Of a DNA stretch of 64,000 nt, positions 1 through 11,675 are shown piece by piece. The position numbers and the translations under genes are program-made. Position 1 is the first letter of the stretch. The number at the start of each line of letters is the position of its first letter. Source of the stretch: Strongyloides papillosus (Eukaryota; Nematoda; Chromadorea; Rhabditida; Strongyloididae); assembly GCA_005656395.1 (NCBI GenBank), contig SRSI01000001.1:434001-498000 (forward strand). Reading direction: 5' to 3'. Under the pieces are notes generated by a model that was not told the DNA's origin, made no database searches, and saw nothing but the letters and a program-made list of their open reading frames with translations.

Positions 1-1412
1 TCCTTTATTCAATAGAACTTCCCTATTTTTTAAATAAGCTTCTCTCTCTTGTGCTTGTTTTGCTTCTATGTGTTTATATTCTTCTTCTGTAAACAATTCT
101 ACTTTCTTTTCTTCTCTAAAATTTACCACTTTTTGTGCTTTTGCTTCATTCTCCACCTCTAAAACATTATCACCCGGTGAAGGTAGAGAATCACTTCTCC
201 ATCCGGTAACTCTTACAGGTGTACTTGGGCCAGCTTCTTTTACTGGTTTCCCAAATTCATCTGTCATTGTTCTTATTTTACCCCATGAAGTACCACAAAC
301 AATGACAGAGCCTTTCTTTAACGTTCCTCGTTGTACAACTATTGTACAAATTTTTCCTAATCCTTGAGTTGATGATGATTCAATAATAGTTCCTTCAGCC
401 AATCCTTTTCTAGTACTTTTTAAATTCATAATATCAGCTAAAGCTACTAATGCTTCCTGTAATTTATCAATATTTTTCTTATATAAAGCAGATATTTCAA
501 CGACCTGAATGTCGCCTCCCATATCTTCAACAACAATATCATGTTCCATAAGACTTCTTCTTGCTAAATTTGGATCTGCTTTTGGTTTATCACATTTATT
601 TATCGCAACTATCATTGGAACTCCTGCTTCTCTAGCATATTTTATTGATTCAACTGTTTGGTCTTTAACACCATCATCCGCCGCAACAACAAGAACAACA
701 ATATCCGTTGATTGAGCACCACGTTGCCTCATTTTTTTGAAAGCTGCATGTCCAGGAGTGTCAAGAAATGTAATTTTAGAATCTGAATTTTTTAATTTTA
801 CTGAAAATGCTCCTATATGTTGCGTTATTCCTCCGTGTTCTGTATCAACAATTCTTGAACTTCTTAAAGCATCTAATAACGTTGTCTTTCCGTGATCTAC
901 GTGTCCCATAATTGTTACTACCGGCGCACGTTTTTCACAATCTTTATCATCAGGCAAAGGTTGTGGATAAACATCTTCGTCTATCTCTTTCTTCTCTTTT
1001 AATGGCCTTGTAGAAAACCGTGGTCTAATATCAAAAGTACTTGCTAATTTCCCTATAATTTCTTTATCTAATGGTTCGTCCTTTTTCTTTCCAGCAGTAT
1101 ACTTTATATACTTTTCATCAATCTCAATTATGGCATTTGAGACTTCATCAAAATCTAAACCTGCTGCTGTAGAAAATTCCCTATAACAAAGTAATAATAT
1201 CATCAACTAGCATTAACATACCACAAAGAAGAATCATTATAAAAATCAACAGCCAACTTTTTTGATTTTACTTTGAGTTTAATGGGGTCAAGGGATTTTT
1301 TCTTAAATTTAAAATTTACATGGGAATTGTGAATTGTTCTATTCACATAAAATTGCCCTGCTAACCTCCTTGAAGAACATAGAAGTAGTCTACTAAAACT
1401 TGAAAATATCAT
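1..1412 (-). CDS. MTIF2: Mitochondrial translation initiation factor IF-2 (C-terminal part beyond window)
   Basis: This GTPase brings initiator tRNA to the mitochondrial ribosome. Exon 1 is 1412-1222 and encodes a basic, Ser/Arg-rich start typical of a mitochondrial presequence. A 41 bp intron (1221-1181, GTATG...ATAG) follows, and exon 2 runs open from 1180 to the window edge. The GTPase signatures are all visible: GHVDHGKT at about residues 156-163, DTPGHAAF, and NKCDKP, followed by the start of domain II. The spacing and the surrounding residues are those of IF-2 and not of EF-Tu or EF-G. The C-terminal initiator-tRNA binding domain lies outside the window, so the gene is partial only because of the cut. 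The stop of the next minus-strand gene lies 87 bp upstream of this start, close enough for co-transcription, which is inference. Confidence 0.93.
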
Positions 1413-1498
1413 TTAAAACAAAAAGTAAAAGTCTAAACATTTCACCAACGATAATCGTTCAGTGATGAAAAAGAAAAGAACAAGTATAAAAAATTTAT

Positions 1499-2040
1499 TT
1501 ATTTTATATTTAAAAACCATAAAATTCCGTAGTATACAACAATTGGTTCATTTTTTTTAATTAATTTAGTTGCTTCGATTGAAATTTTGGGATTCAATTT
1601 ATTTGTGTCCTCCTTTGTATAGTAGATTGTTGGTTTGCAATTATATCCAGTTGTCCTTCTATGGAGTAAGTAGTAGGACGGATCGTTTCTGCTTCTCTCC
1701 AAATCGCAACAGAAAAAAGATTCGTTCGTCTTAATAAAGAACTTTGTCCTGTGGAGTCTTGGATTTTCCTGGCATTTTTCAAGGATTTTTACGGCCTCCA
1801 AGGGCTCCACAATATATTTTCCTTAAAACAACAATATAAAGATAGCAATAATTAAAACTTACCATTTAAGTCCATTAACTTCTCACCATATTTAAATGGT
1901 CTTTTAGCTTTCAAAACATAGCCTCCATCGTCTTCGCAGCAATCGGTGTAGAATTTTTTAAATGCTACACGCTTGTAGCTGGAGTTATCAATGGAAACCT
2001 TCCTAGCTCTTCTTCGCAAAGTATACCCAGCCATTTGCAT
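1499..2040 (-). CDS. Small SET-domain-like protein (SUV4-20/KMT5-type C-terminal half)
   Basis: Exon 1 is 2040-1863 and exon 2 is 1821-1499, separated by a 41 bp intron (GTAAG...TTAAG). The spliced product is 166 aa. The C-terminal half shows the end of a SET domain: an N-C-x-P element (YNCKPT) corresponding to the NHxCxPN signature, then a run ending ISIEATKLIKKNEPIVVYYG. That run resembles the 'GEEIT-x-YYG' ending of SUV4-20 histone H4K20 methyltransferases. The central RPFKYGEKLMDLNGKYI resembles the SET-I/strand region that opens 'KGE-I-EL-G'. The first half of the catalytic His in NH is replaced (GYNC), and the domain is short, so catalytic activity is doubtful. It could be a reduced, non-catalytic SET paralogue. 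The assignment rests on motifs read by eye. Confidence 0.55.
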
Positions 2041-2307
2041 TTGAACGTAGTAAATAAAACTCTGCTATGGCAAAATAAATGCAAGTGGTTCAATTATTGG
2101 AAAGGTGTTTCTTTAGATTCGATGAATAACCGGTTACTTCACCTTCGAGAGATGACAATTAAATACCTCTAAGATTCTTAATGAAAAGTTAGAGGGCAAA
2201 ATTTTCTATTCAACGCGGTAATTAGCTGTGCTTTTGCATACGACAAAGGACGCGTATTTTTGTTTTTACCCCCAGACAAAGTCATTGTACTTTATCGAAT
2301 GGTACAT

Positions 2308-2320
2308 TGACCTTTGACCT
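2308..2320. promoter_or_regulatory. Perfect DR1 nuclear-receptor element
   Basis: TGACCT-T-TGACCT reads on the minus strand as AGGTCA-A-AGGTCA, a perfect direct repeat with one-base spacing. This is the consensus site for HNF4/RXR-class nuclear receptors. It ends 18 bp before a TATA box that points right. No protein gene starts just downstream, so the target is unknown. It could alternatively act on the SET-like gene starting at 2040 in the other direction. Confidence 0.5.
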
Positions 2321-2338
2321 TAAAGGGTCTTTGTTAAA

Positions 2339-2346
2339 TATATAAA
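2339..2346 (+). promoter_or_regulatory. TATA box (TATATAAA)
   Basis: A strong TATA box followed by GG sits in a GC-richer setting. A start site would be expected around 2368-2372. Downstream there is no long reading frame, but an imperfect hairpin begins 130 bases further on (2500-2603). In an AT-rich genome a TATA string alone is weak evidence. The nearby DR1 element is what makes it noteworthy. Confidence 0.4.
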
Positions 2347-2499
2347 GGTATGGAGTCTGTGGAAACCACTATTCCAAACTTTTCTTCAGTTGTGGGTTAT
2401 TTCTAGAAAATTTCTTCACTGAGTATATGAATTGTCAGGTAAAAAAGTGCGGTTTGGGATTTTTTTAATGGCGTACATTTCTGGTATTAGACAAATTGA

Positions 2500-2603
2500 G
2501 ACGGTAGACATTCGCTTGTTCATGGTTAGCCATATTTTTCCTTTTTTTTAAATATCATTTTGCTTGTCAATGGGTAGCCGCAGGCAAGCGGATTTTCACC
2601 GTC
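2500..2603 (+). ncRNA. Candidate hairpin RNA (imperfect 32 bp stem)
   Basis: The arm at 2500-2531 (begins GACGGT) is an imperfect inverted repeat of 2572-2603 (ends ACCGTC). By eye about 21 of 32 positions pair as Watson-Crick. Most of the remainder are G:U pairs if the plus strand is transcribed, leaving about five mismatches. The 40-base loop contains a further short ATATTT/AAATAT pairing. The enrichment of wobble over mismatch on the plus strand matches the direction of the TATA box upstream. It could be a microRNA-like precursor, another structured RNA, or the remains of inverted repeats of a mobile element. Confidence 0.25.
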
Positions 2604-5200
2604 ACTATGTCATATTTTATTTATCATCTTTTTATTGTAACCATCTGGTGTTGAACGTTTAGCTAGAGACATTGTTAGAGTTGATATTTAATATTCCAGC
2701 CTATTAAATTGTAAGACAGTTTAAGTAGTCATCTTATCAACGTAATAGGTAAGCATTAAAACAAAAATTAAGTAACTTTTATATCTTAATGAATTATATA
2801 ACTTTAGAGAACATTCATTGTTTTGCTGCGGAGGTATTGTTACACTCAACAAAATTATCAATTTTTATAACTACTTACTTACTTATTACCCACTAGTTAG
2901 AATACAGAAATATTATATAATGAGGGTCAAGATTAATCCAATTATGCCTATCAAAAGCCATATGGGACTAGTCATTTAGGAAATGTTTGGTAATTGGAAA
3001 AGGATACCTGCGAGAAAGACGTCCAACTGGTCTCTTTTTATAGCAGTAAATAAATATTCAATCACAGAATAATTCCGTGAGGGACATACAAGGAATGTAG
3101 GAACTTCCATGTGTGAACCATGGGTGCTGTGTCAGATCAAATGTATGTAAGATCACGTCAATAAGAACACGTCTACCACCTAAACGAGTACAAAATGGAC
3201 GCATGAAGAATATCTTCTCAGATGAGTTAACTTCAAGAAGAATTAGAATACATTTTAAACTTGTATTTACTATGATTGTTACATTCTAGTTTAACCTTTG
3301 CTTTATAAGCTTTTTTAACGAGGTGCTATCTTCGGGTGATAATACGAAATAAAGTATAATATGGAAAACCTTTTATTAATATGAGGTGACAACAAGCTTT
3401 ACTATTTCAATATATAACATTTTAAATAAATTCTTCTTGGTATTTATATCTGTTTCTGAAACTACGCCTTCTGAGGGCGTTACAGCTTAAAAAAATCCTT
3501 GATAAGGTTAAGTGTTATTTAACAAACAGCCAATAGCCTTTTTGGCTCCCATGAATCTAGTTGGGTTACACATGAGCAAATATTATATAATATGGCACTA
3601 TTTTTTAAGTAAAAATCCTAAACGTCCATCATAGAGAGCTTCATAGGATACCATGTTTTTTTTAATAATTAACATTAAATACGTATGAAACCTATGGTGG
3701 AAAACAAAAAAGATACTAAACATAAATCTTCGGCTTTCAAAAGTGTAAATTATCTTTTTATGAAACTCAATATCTATTATTGTTTTGTAAAAAATTGTAT
3801 TATGCAGAATATAGAGCTTTTTTATCTAAAATCAATCAATTTTTGCTTTAAAAAGTCTAGAAATTTAAATTTTTTAAATAATTTATTGTAGTAGATTTAG
3901 AAAGCAATGGAATGTCAAAAAAATTTTCACAACTTTTTTAGGTAAGGATTAAATTCAACAGGATGCACCATGATATATTTTTCCATTGGAACAGCTTAAA
4001 CTTTTTGTTAATGTTTGAGATTTGTTCCCTTAAAACATTAATTGTTTGGAGAATTTTCTATTTAAACAAAAAGTGCTTTTGTTACTCTACGACGTCTTCT
4101 AATGTTTTACAATATTATATTCTAGTGAGTCTGTGCTTTATCTTATTATTTTAATTATATCATGTATTTTTTAAAAAAAATTATATATGTAGATGAAACT
4201 TTATGACTTTATGTTATATTAGGTAAATGTTATTACTAAGCTTGTGGAAAATCAGCAAAATATTTAGAGTTCTGTTTTAATTCCTCAAATTTACACATTC
4301 AACAACCAAAAATAAAAACCGTATAATTTCAATAAAAGTCATTAGAATATATTATTTTAATAAACTTTTAAACTATAAATTTAAAAAGATAATGCGATAA
4401 ATGATTAAAAATTGTAATCAACTAATTTTTAAATTTATCATTCACTTAAAATTATAGTAAAAATTAGTATCAAATTAATAAATCCTTGTATAAATTTTAT
4501 ATATTTATTGTTAAAAAAAATAATATAGATAATGTGAATGCTTTTATGCTGGATAAAATTAAAAAGCTTTCTTAAAAGATAATTACATTAGTCTCATTTT
4601 TTCAATCATCTTAATAATTCATGTTGGTACTTACAAAATTTTAATTAATATAAATAAATTTTTTGTTATCTTTAACATGTAGATTATTTTGAAAGCATTA
4701 AATAATTAAAGCCCATTTAGAGTATTCACGATAACATTGAATTCTTCTACATAATATTTTTATTTTTCAAAAATAGTATTAACCTAAAAAATATAATCAT
4801 TTTTTAATATTATTTCAAATATTTTTATAAGAAACCATTTTCGTTTGTAGCATCTTATTGTAAATTAAGATATAAGTCACTAGCTGTACATATAAATAAT
4901 TTCTCCATTCAATAAGTTAATAAGGGGATAAAAGTTTTGAGAAATGTCAAGATAAGATAACAAGCTTGTTAAGAAATAAGAAAAAGTAAAAGACAAAATT
5001 TTAAAACTTAAATTAAAGTTGAAAGAAAAGTTTTTCAGAGCATGTAGTTTAGGAAAATTGAAAATTATAACTACTAACAATATTTTCCTGTTATGTAATT
5101 CTTTCTTTTTTTTGTATTTTGGCCATCTACTTAATATTTCATACAATATATATTATTAACTTTTAAACATCTACTACTAAATATAAAACTTACCATCAAT

Positions 5201-7541
5201 ATGGTCATTCTTGGTAGTAATGAAATTTTGGTGATGCTTTTATTCTTTCTATTAACATCTTTAGATATTTCTGCTAAATTTAGTTTAAATGTTAAAAATA
5301 TTGAAGAGATAAATGATGATAAATTGAATAAGCCAACTGAAAGTTTACCTCAACTTCAAAATGACATTTCATTAATAACTTCTGATCCCAAACCAACAAA
5401 GCCAATTTACATGCCTTTAGAAGCTATTTCAATGGATGTTATTCATCATATGGACCAAGATTCTGAATGTAAAGAATTTATGCCTGGTGGTATGTCAGGA
5501 ATAAATGAATTTGCCTCACCACGTTATCCTTCTTTATATCCCTCAAATATAGATTGTGTTAGAATTATTTATGCACCATCTGGATATGATATTATTATAA
5601 CATTTAAAAATATTTTTCAAATTGAATCTAGTTACAAGGAAATATTAAAAGAAAATGATTCTAATCAACAAAATTTTAACAATACAAAACCAAATAATTT
5701 ACTAATTCAAGATTGTCCTAATGATTATCTAACTATACGTGATGGACGTTTTTCATTTTCACCACTTGTAGCAAAGCTATGTGGAAATAAAGTTCCAATA
5801 TTTAATATAACACTTCATTCAGGATTTGCCTGGCTTCATTTTCATTCCGATTCATTACTTCAATATACAGGTTTTCAAGCAACATATGAATTTATTAAAA
5901 CTAAAACATCTACTCATATTCAAATTCCATGTTATTTTTCAAATATAATAAAATATGATGGAATTGTAAATAGTTCTTTACTTACAGAATTTTATTCCAT
6001 TTATCGAAATAATACAGGTCCATTAGAATGTGTTTGGCAATTTTCTGTACCATTACAAGATATGGAAAGATTAAAAATTGCTATATTTGTGGAGGAATTT
6101 CATTTAGCAGATCCTAATGAATGTACTAGTAATTTTGTTGAGTTATATCAGGGACATGTTTCTGAATTGCCAATACAAAGATTTTGTGGTACACAAGTTA
6201 CCCATACATATAGTAATGCTAATTCAGTTTATTTAAAATTTTATGCTCATGGAAAGAGTCAAGTAGAAAAATTAAAGCTTTTAGTTCTTTATAGTACATA
6301 TGCTCCTTGTAAGTTTATTTCCTTATTTTTATATAATATCAATAATTAGATTCCAATTGTACTGAACATGAGATGTTTTCATGTGGAGGAGATATATGTA
6401 TACCAAAAGAATTAAAGTGCAATGGAAGAAATAATTGCCTTTATCAACAAGATGAATATAATTGCACAACACATCGTAGATTATGGGATAAAATTTTTAG
6501 TTCAAGTCTAGCTTCACTTATTATGCTAATAATATGTGTTTTTTTTGTTGTTTTGAGTCTTTGTATCTGGTATAATCCATTAAAATACTATTACAGAAGG
6601 TTTGTTCTAAGCTACAAATATTTTAATACTAAATATTTTTTTAAATTAATTTTAGAGGTAAAAAACAATCCTCAAATAATTTTGATTCACAGAAAAATTT
6701 GGATATTTTTGCAACTGATGTTAGTAATGATTTTACAGCAACTCATTCATCACAACAAAATAGATCAAATTCAAATCAAAGTACTACCAATTCAGTGTTT
6801 GCAATCAATTCAAGAATATATTCTTCTCCCTCATCGTCAATGTTTAATGCTACATCAAATAATAAAAAATTTTTAAGATCAAGGACAATTGATATGGAAT
6901 GTATAAGTAATTTTTTAGATAATGCACAAAGAACAAACTCAACTGCGTCAAATTTAAGCAATCTCAATAAAAATTCACTTGATGTACCTGAAAAGCAATG
7001 TAAGATATCATTTCAAGAAAATCTCGTTAATTCGAAAAACTCCTCAATTCCAGATGACAAAAAAGAAATGCCTTTAAAAAGTATAATTCACACACCACAA
7101 AATTTCAACAGTTCTCCGTCAACAAGAAATTATAGAAAATCAAATTTTAGAAAGCCTAAATTAAGTAATATAACAAGTTCACTGATTGCAGATGATTTTA
7201 ATATTGAGATTAATAATTTGGATTCTCAAAATTACACAACAATTGATCAAATTTTACATTCTAAAAGTCATCATCAAAATTGCAAAAGGAATAGTGACCT
7301 TCCACAACATATTTTTAGAAGACAAAGAAAATTTAACCATGGAAGTCCTAGTGAAATTGATACAAGCCATCTTCACCAAACTTCATTAACAGCTAGAAAA
7401 AGATCAAATAAAGATGCTAAGAATAACCCAGAACTTGAATATGAATCATTTACAAATAAAAGAGATAATCTAACAATTCCTTCGCCTAGAGATTCAAGTT
7501 GTGAACCTCTGATAGGAATGGGTGCTGAAAAAATTGTATAG
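5201..7541 (+). CDS. Neto/SOL-2-like transmembrane protein: two CUB domains, LDLa, TM
   Basis: Three exons (5201-6308, 6350-6599, 6656-7541) give 747 aa. The ORF opens with a signal peptide (about residues 1-25). It is followed by two CUB domains (about 90-231 and 245-368, with paired cysteines such as DCPNDYLTIRDG and ECTSNFVELYQG) and one LDL-receptor class A repeat (about 373-410, CxPKELKCNGRNNC). One TM segment lies at about 423-446, and a 300-residue Ser/Asn-rich cytoplasmic tail ends the protein. The CUB-CUB-LDLa-TM order is that of vertebrate Neto and C. elegans SOL-2, auxiliary subunits of ionotropic glutamate receptors at synapses. LEV-10 has more CUB domains. The splice joins are supported because they restore the LDLa start (PYSNC) and the basic post-TM stretch. 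The AATAAA run at 7575 may serve polyadenylation. Confidence 0.8.
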
Positions 7542-7671
7542 TAATAAATTTTGTTGTACTTTTTTTTAATTTAATAAAATAATAAATATCATTCAACAAA
7601 CTTTTATATAACTTCATCATCGATGATGCAATAACAATACAAACCAACAAAATATGTTAATATCAGTCCGC

Positions 7672-8316
7672 TTAAAGTTGTCTCATGATCCATTTTGAAA
7701 GTGGTCCATGGTCATTAGCAAATTTAACGTTGACACCATCTGGGATAATTCTTCCTTCATCACAGAGGTTTTGGAAATCTTCACGGTTGAATTTGGTGAA
7801 TCCCCATTTCTTTGAGACAGCAATATATTGTCTACCTGGGAACTTGAATTTAGCACGGCGGAAAGCTTCAATAGCATGTTGGACATTTGCTTCCTTGACA
7901 CGGATTGAGAAAAGAATATCATCAATTCCAACACGGGCTACAAGTCCTTGTGGTTTTCCGTAAGCACCTCTCATACCAGTTTGGAGACGATCGGCACCAG
8001 CACATGATAACATTTTATTGATACGGACTACGTGATATGGGTGTTTACGAACACGCATATGGAAACCGTCCTTACCACAGTTCTTTACCATGTATTTGTT
8101 AGCACAGATACGGGCAGCTTCAAGAGCCTCAGATGAAAGATGCTCTCTTTCATTGGAAATCAAGTGAACACAATGTGGGAATTCATCGTAAAAAGCCTTC
8201 TTCTTTCCAAGATCAAAGATTCTGATTTTTGGGTCTGGAACACCACGACAGAAACGGGATTTTGGGTATGGTTTGTTTTTGATGTAGCGATAGCAACGAG
8301 CTGGACGACGACCCAT
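7672..8316 (-). CDS. rpl-10: 60S ribosomal protein L10 (uL16)
   Basis: This is an uninterrupted 214 aa frame, exactly the family length. It starts [21 protein letters not shown] and contains the hallmark stretches [39 protein letters not shown] and [11 protein letters not shown]. It is a core component of the large ribosomal subunit, sits near the peptidyl-transferase centre, and is the last protein to join in the cytoplasm. A pyrimidine-rich acceptor (TTTTTTATTACAG) ends eight bases before the ATG. This fits spliced-leader trans-splicing, or a short 5' UTR intron. Base composition is richer in G+C than its neighbours, as usual for highly expressed genes. It converges with the Neto-like gene, with 130 bp between stops. 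Confidence 0.98.
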   Translation of the reverse strand: MGRRPARCYRYIKNKPYPKSRFCRGVPDPKIRIFDLGKKKAFYDEFPHCVHLISNEREHLSSEALEAARICANKYMVKNCGKDGFHMRVRKHPYHVVRINKMLSCAGADRLQTGMRGAYGKPQGLVARVGIDDILFSIRVKEANVQHAIEAFRRAKFKFPGRQYIAVSKKWGFTKFNREDFQNLCDEGRIIPDGVNVKFANDHGPLSKWIMRQL

Positions 8317-9003
8317 GTTACTTCTGTAATAAAAAAATAAATAAACTTCTATACATTTCGAAAGAATGAAAATACAAAAAACAATAATAATTATAACGTA
8401 GCAATAAATTGAAGCAAAAATTAATATTTTTGTACTGCAAATAAAAATAAGTCAGAAACCAATCTTCGATTAAGAAATGATATTCAGTGGACAAAGGGTA
8501 TAAAAATTTTATTTTCAAAAAAGATACATTACACCAATGGTATTTCCCGTAGCATAAATTTGTGTAGATATACATTTTCCTGCACATCATTTCACCGACA
8601 TACTGGTAAACACCGTATTATAAAATATATTATAAAGACATATCATTCCAATTAAATTAGAAAATATTTTTTACTGGAATTTTTGAAGCTGATAAAGAGA
8701 AATCAGCTATTAGTTTATGTACAAATTATTTGTGGTAAAATAGTTTTTGACCTTTCAATTACATTTCTGAACAGAGATTTCACTTTTCACTCTAGAAGGC
8801 ATTTTTTGCTATCTATTTAGCAAAAAATATGTCTACTATGATAATCTGTGAAAGCAATTTTAAAACATTCTGCTGTAAATTGATATTTGATCAATTGAGT
8901 ATGTATTCTCGTTGGGTTTAAGTAAAAAAATTATATTATGAAGTTTTATATAGTAAAATGAATTATCAATAAACGAAAAATAAATATAAAAAAGACTTGG
9001 AAA
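8317..9003. other. Spacer between rpl-10 start and the ELM2-SANT gene end
   Basis: This is AT-rich sequence of about 690 bp upstream of rpl-10. No domain-bearing frame was seen. The reading frame at 8318-8590 is hydrophobic low-complexity and lies antiparallel to the likely promoter of rpl-10. Confidence 0.6.
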
Positions 9004-10506
9004 TTATAATTTTCTCCTTGGGTAAAACTTGATAAATTCGGCCAACATTTCGGCTGAAACTAGCCCACGTAGCTCTCTTTCTACGAGTGGGATATTAAAT
9101 TGAAATGTCTGACACAGATCAAAGATACATTCTTGCAAACTAGATTCCCATTCAACCCACCTTCCAGCGGAGGGTAGAAGTTCTCTATTGACGACGTGAA
9201 AAAAATGAGTACCAAAATGTGGGTATTTTATCTCTCCCTCTAAATATGTTTTATATCTATTTATAATTTTCCATAATTTTTCATACTCTACCATAAATTG
9301 ATCAAAAAATCTCCTTTTTTCAATGTGTTTTTGTACGAATTCACGGTGCCTTTGTAAGGGTGACTTTTCAGACAGAGGGAAGAGATAATTTTCTTCATTT
9401 TGGTTCGCGTTAGATTTGAAAACTTCCAGTAATTTTCTTCTTACACCATTAACTTTTATCTTCAATGAATCATGGTTGAATGACTCTTCCGATATGTGAC
9501 GAGTCTTTTCTCCATCTGGTAGTTCTCCGTTGTATTTTTTATAATTATAACAATACTCACATAATACATCTTCTTCTTCCTCTAACTTTATATAACATTT
9601 TGTTTTATATTTACAATTACTACATTCAGCCTCATCTTGCATTATCAGAAATGGTTTGTCGACTAATTTTAATGCCATATCTACATGTGATAATGGTTCA
9701 TTTAATGAATATGATGATCTATATTTGTCAAAATATTTATAGTTAAAATACCGCTCAATAACTGCTTTCGTTGGTTTGGTTGTAAGAATAACTTTATATT
9801 TATGAAATTGTTTACCAAATCTCTGGAAACAATACTTAAATTGTATAATCTCCTCTGGTGTCCAGATTTCTTCTTTAACTTCTTTTACAGGTATCTCTTC
9901 TAAAATTTTATCGTAATCAAAATTCATTTTTTGTATCTTGTATAGTGTCTTTTCTAGTGGTATCTCGTATTTTCTATCATTATCTATAACGTTTAAAGTT
10001 TTTTCATCATCAAACTTGGGATCATTGGGATTCCACAATATTTCACCTTCAAATTTTTTTTCTACTCTTAACTTAGGATTATTGTACATAATATCAAGTG
10101 ATCTTAAAAGACTCTCATCCACCTGATATTGACTACCTAATCTTATTTCTTGTTTAATTTGTAATAACAAATTTGTTCCACTTTTATTGCCATTAAATAC
10201 ATCTAAATATTTAGAAGATCAGAATATGTAAAAAAAGTGTTAGAATATACCTAATGCTAGGAATGGTTCATTATTTTCCTTTCTTCTACTTCTTGTTTTG
10301 ACATTTACATTAATCCCATCAGATCCAAGTTCCTCTCCATCTACTTCCATTTCTTCATCGGAAACTGTTGGTTCCTTAGAAACATCATCAGGAGACTAGA
10401 AATAAAAAAATTAGGATTTTTGTGTAAAAAAAATAATTTTTGTACTTACTTCAATAATGGGTTCAAGATCAGTCTCGGAAGTTCCATTTGTATTATTTTC
10501 TTCCAT
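9004..10506 (-). CDS. ELM2-SANT-GATA zinc-finger corepressor, EGL-27/RERE- or MTA-like
   Basis: Three exons (10506-10450, 10395-10251, 10202-9004) give 466 aa. The first two exons are short and acidic, and their joins keep frame through phase 0 and phase 1 sites. An ELM2 domain (about 86-130, IRLGSQYQ...ILWNPND) is followed by a SANT domain (about 179-225, WTPEEIIQFKYCFQRFGKQ). A GATA-type finger follows (about 261-285) with spacing Cx2Cx17Cx2C, ending LCEYCYNYKKYNGELP. That ending is closest to RERE/EGL-27. The last 140 residues are well formed but not recognised. Such proteins recruit HDAC1/2 in NuRD- or atrophin-type complexes in the nucleus. No BAH domain precedes ELM2, and no atrophin domain follows, so it is shorter than EGL-27, LIN-40/MTA or RERE. 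CoREST/SPR-1 is excluded by the GATA finger. Confidence 0.78.
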
Positions 10507-11675
10507 TTTTTATTAATGGTAAAAATCACTCAAATGACGATAATTCAATAAAAAAATTCTCAATTTTTAAATTATTCTATAAATTTATAGATAACTCTTT
10601 GGTCAATTAACAATAACACTGGCCCTTACTGATGTCTTGAAGAGATTTTTATCAAAATACGAACAGTTTCCCAAAGTATTGTTGTAGTTAATGTTAAAAT
10701 GGAATGTTCTTAGAAACGTAATTGGATTTTTCACGATTTTCATAGTTCTAGAATTTACTTTTTGCGAGAACTTTTCCATGAGTGGTTAATTTTTGGAAAT
10801 TTTTCTCAGATATACTATTGTTAGGGCATACTCTTTCTTGTCATAGAAAAAATGTTGTACTTTTAAGGATCGATTTCCGAAATTCTTCAATATAAAAGGA
10901 AGTCATGGGAGATTGTAATTATGATATATAGTGACAATTTTTTAATTAATATGTTGTGATAAAAGTAAAAGTTTGGTGTTTTCGAGAGTGTTGCATATGA
11001 TTTACACTGTGTTTATTGATGTATGTGTGTAAGAGTTTTTTTAAATTAGATTTATTTCGATCTTCATAAATAACGATCCCTGATAAGTGTATTTCATCTG
11101 ACTGTTATTTGGTATTTATTTAATCTGTCAATCAAAAGAATGTTATACATATATGTAGGGTATTGATTAAAAGCAAACTAAATACCATAGTTGTATGTAC
11201 ATTAATTCAATTACTTATAAAATTGTTCAAATAACTACTGAATTGATAGTTTAATTACTTGTTAAAATTGGTTTTGAAGTTTTAGTAATACATTTCAAAT
11301 AAATTCTTCTACTATTGAAATTTCTCTGATGTAATAAAAGTAGATTGGGAAAATTTCCCTACTTTATTTTGATTAAAATATTTCTTAGGAAATACATTTT
11401 TCCATTTATAACTAATACCATCTTCTAAACAATAACTATTTATTTATTTTTCACATATCCAAGTACATATTCTCGAAATACTAATAACTACAACAATCCT
11501 TTATGTTAGCCCTCCAAAATATATGCTTCCCAAGAATGTGTCTTGGAATAAAGTACCATGTTGATAATCTGATAATAAAGGTGTAAACTAAAAAAGTTTT
11601 TAAACAATTGTTTGATTACTTTATAACCATATTTGTTTAAAATGTTTTTTTCAGAAGATAAATGGGTAGTATACA
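10507..11675. other. 1.2 kb divergent spacer
   Basis: This spacer separates the divergently read ELM2-SANT gene and TM2D1, so it should hold both promoters. I see no long frame and no repeat. Part of it (10,600-11,000) is less AT-rich than the rest. Confidence 0.55.

Larger units (their letters stand above)
2041..5200. other. Gene-free stretch with GC-richer 2.05-3.3 kb part
   Basis: No convincing protein gene is visible. The part from about 2,050 to 3,300 is visibly less AT-rich than normal spacer. It holds the DR1/TATA pair and hairpin listed separately, plus a short open frame at about 3101-3290 without a start or a recognisable domain. From 3.3 to 5.2 kb the sequence is low-complexity A/T, and the short reading frames there are compositional. 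Confidence 0.6.

Noticed and set aside
68..715. Plus-strand frames inside 1-1.2 kb
   Set aside because: They are antisense shadows of the IF-2 coding exon, whose GTPase motifs read on the minus strand.
2401..2416. Heat-shock element TTCTAGAAAATTTC
   Set aside because: The third repeat is one base out of register, and such strings are common in A/T-rich DNA.
3190..3290. Tc1/mariner transposase remnant
   Set aside because: Only the tetrapeptide FSDE is suggestive. No terminal inverted repeats, no TA duplications and no other transposase motif were seen.
3685..4154. Two short plus-strand frames
   Set aside because: They are hydrophobic/Lys-rich low-complexity translations of A/T runs with no domain and no splice context.
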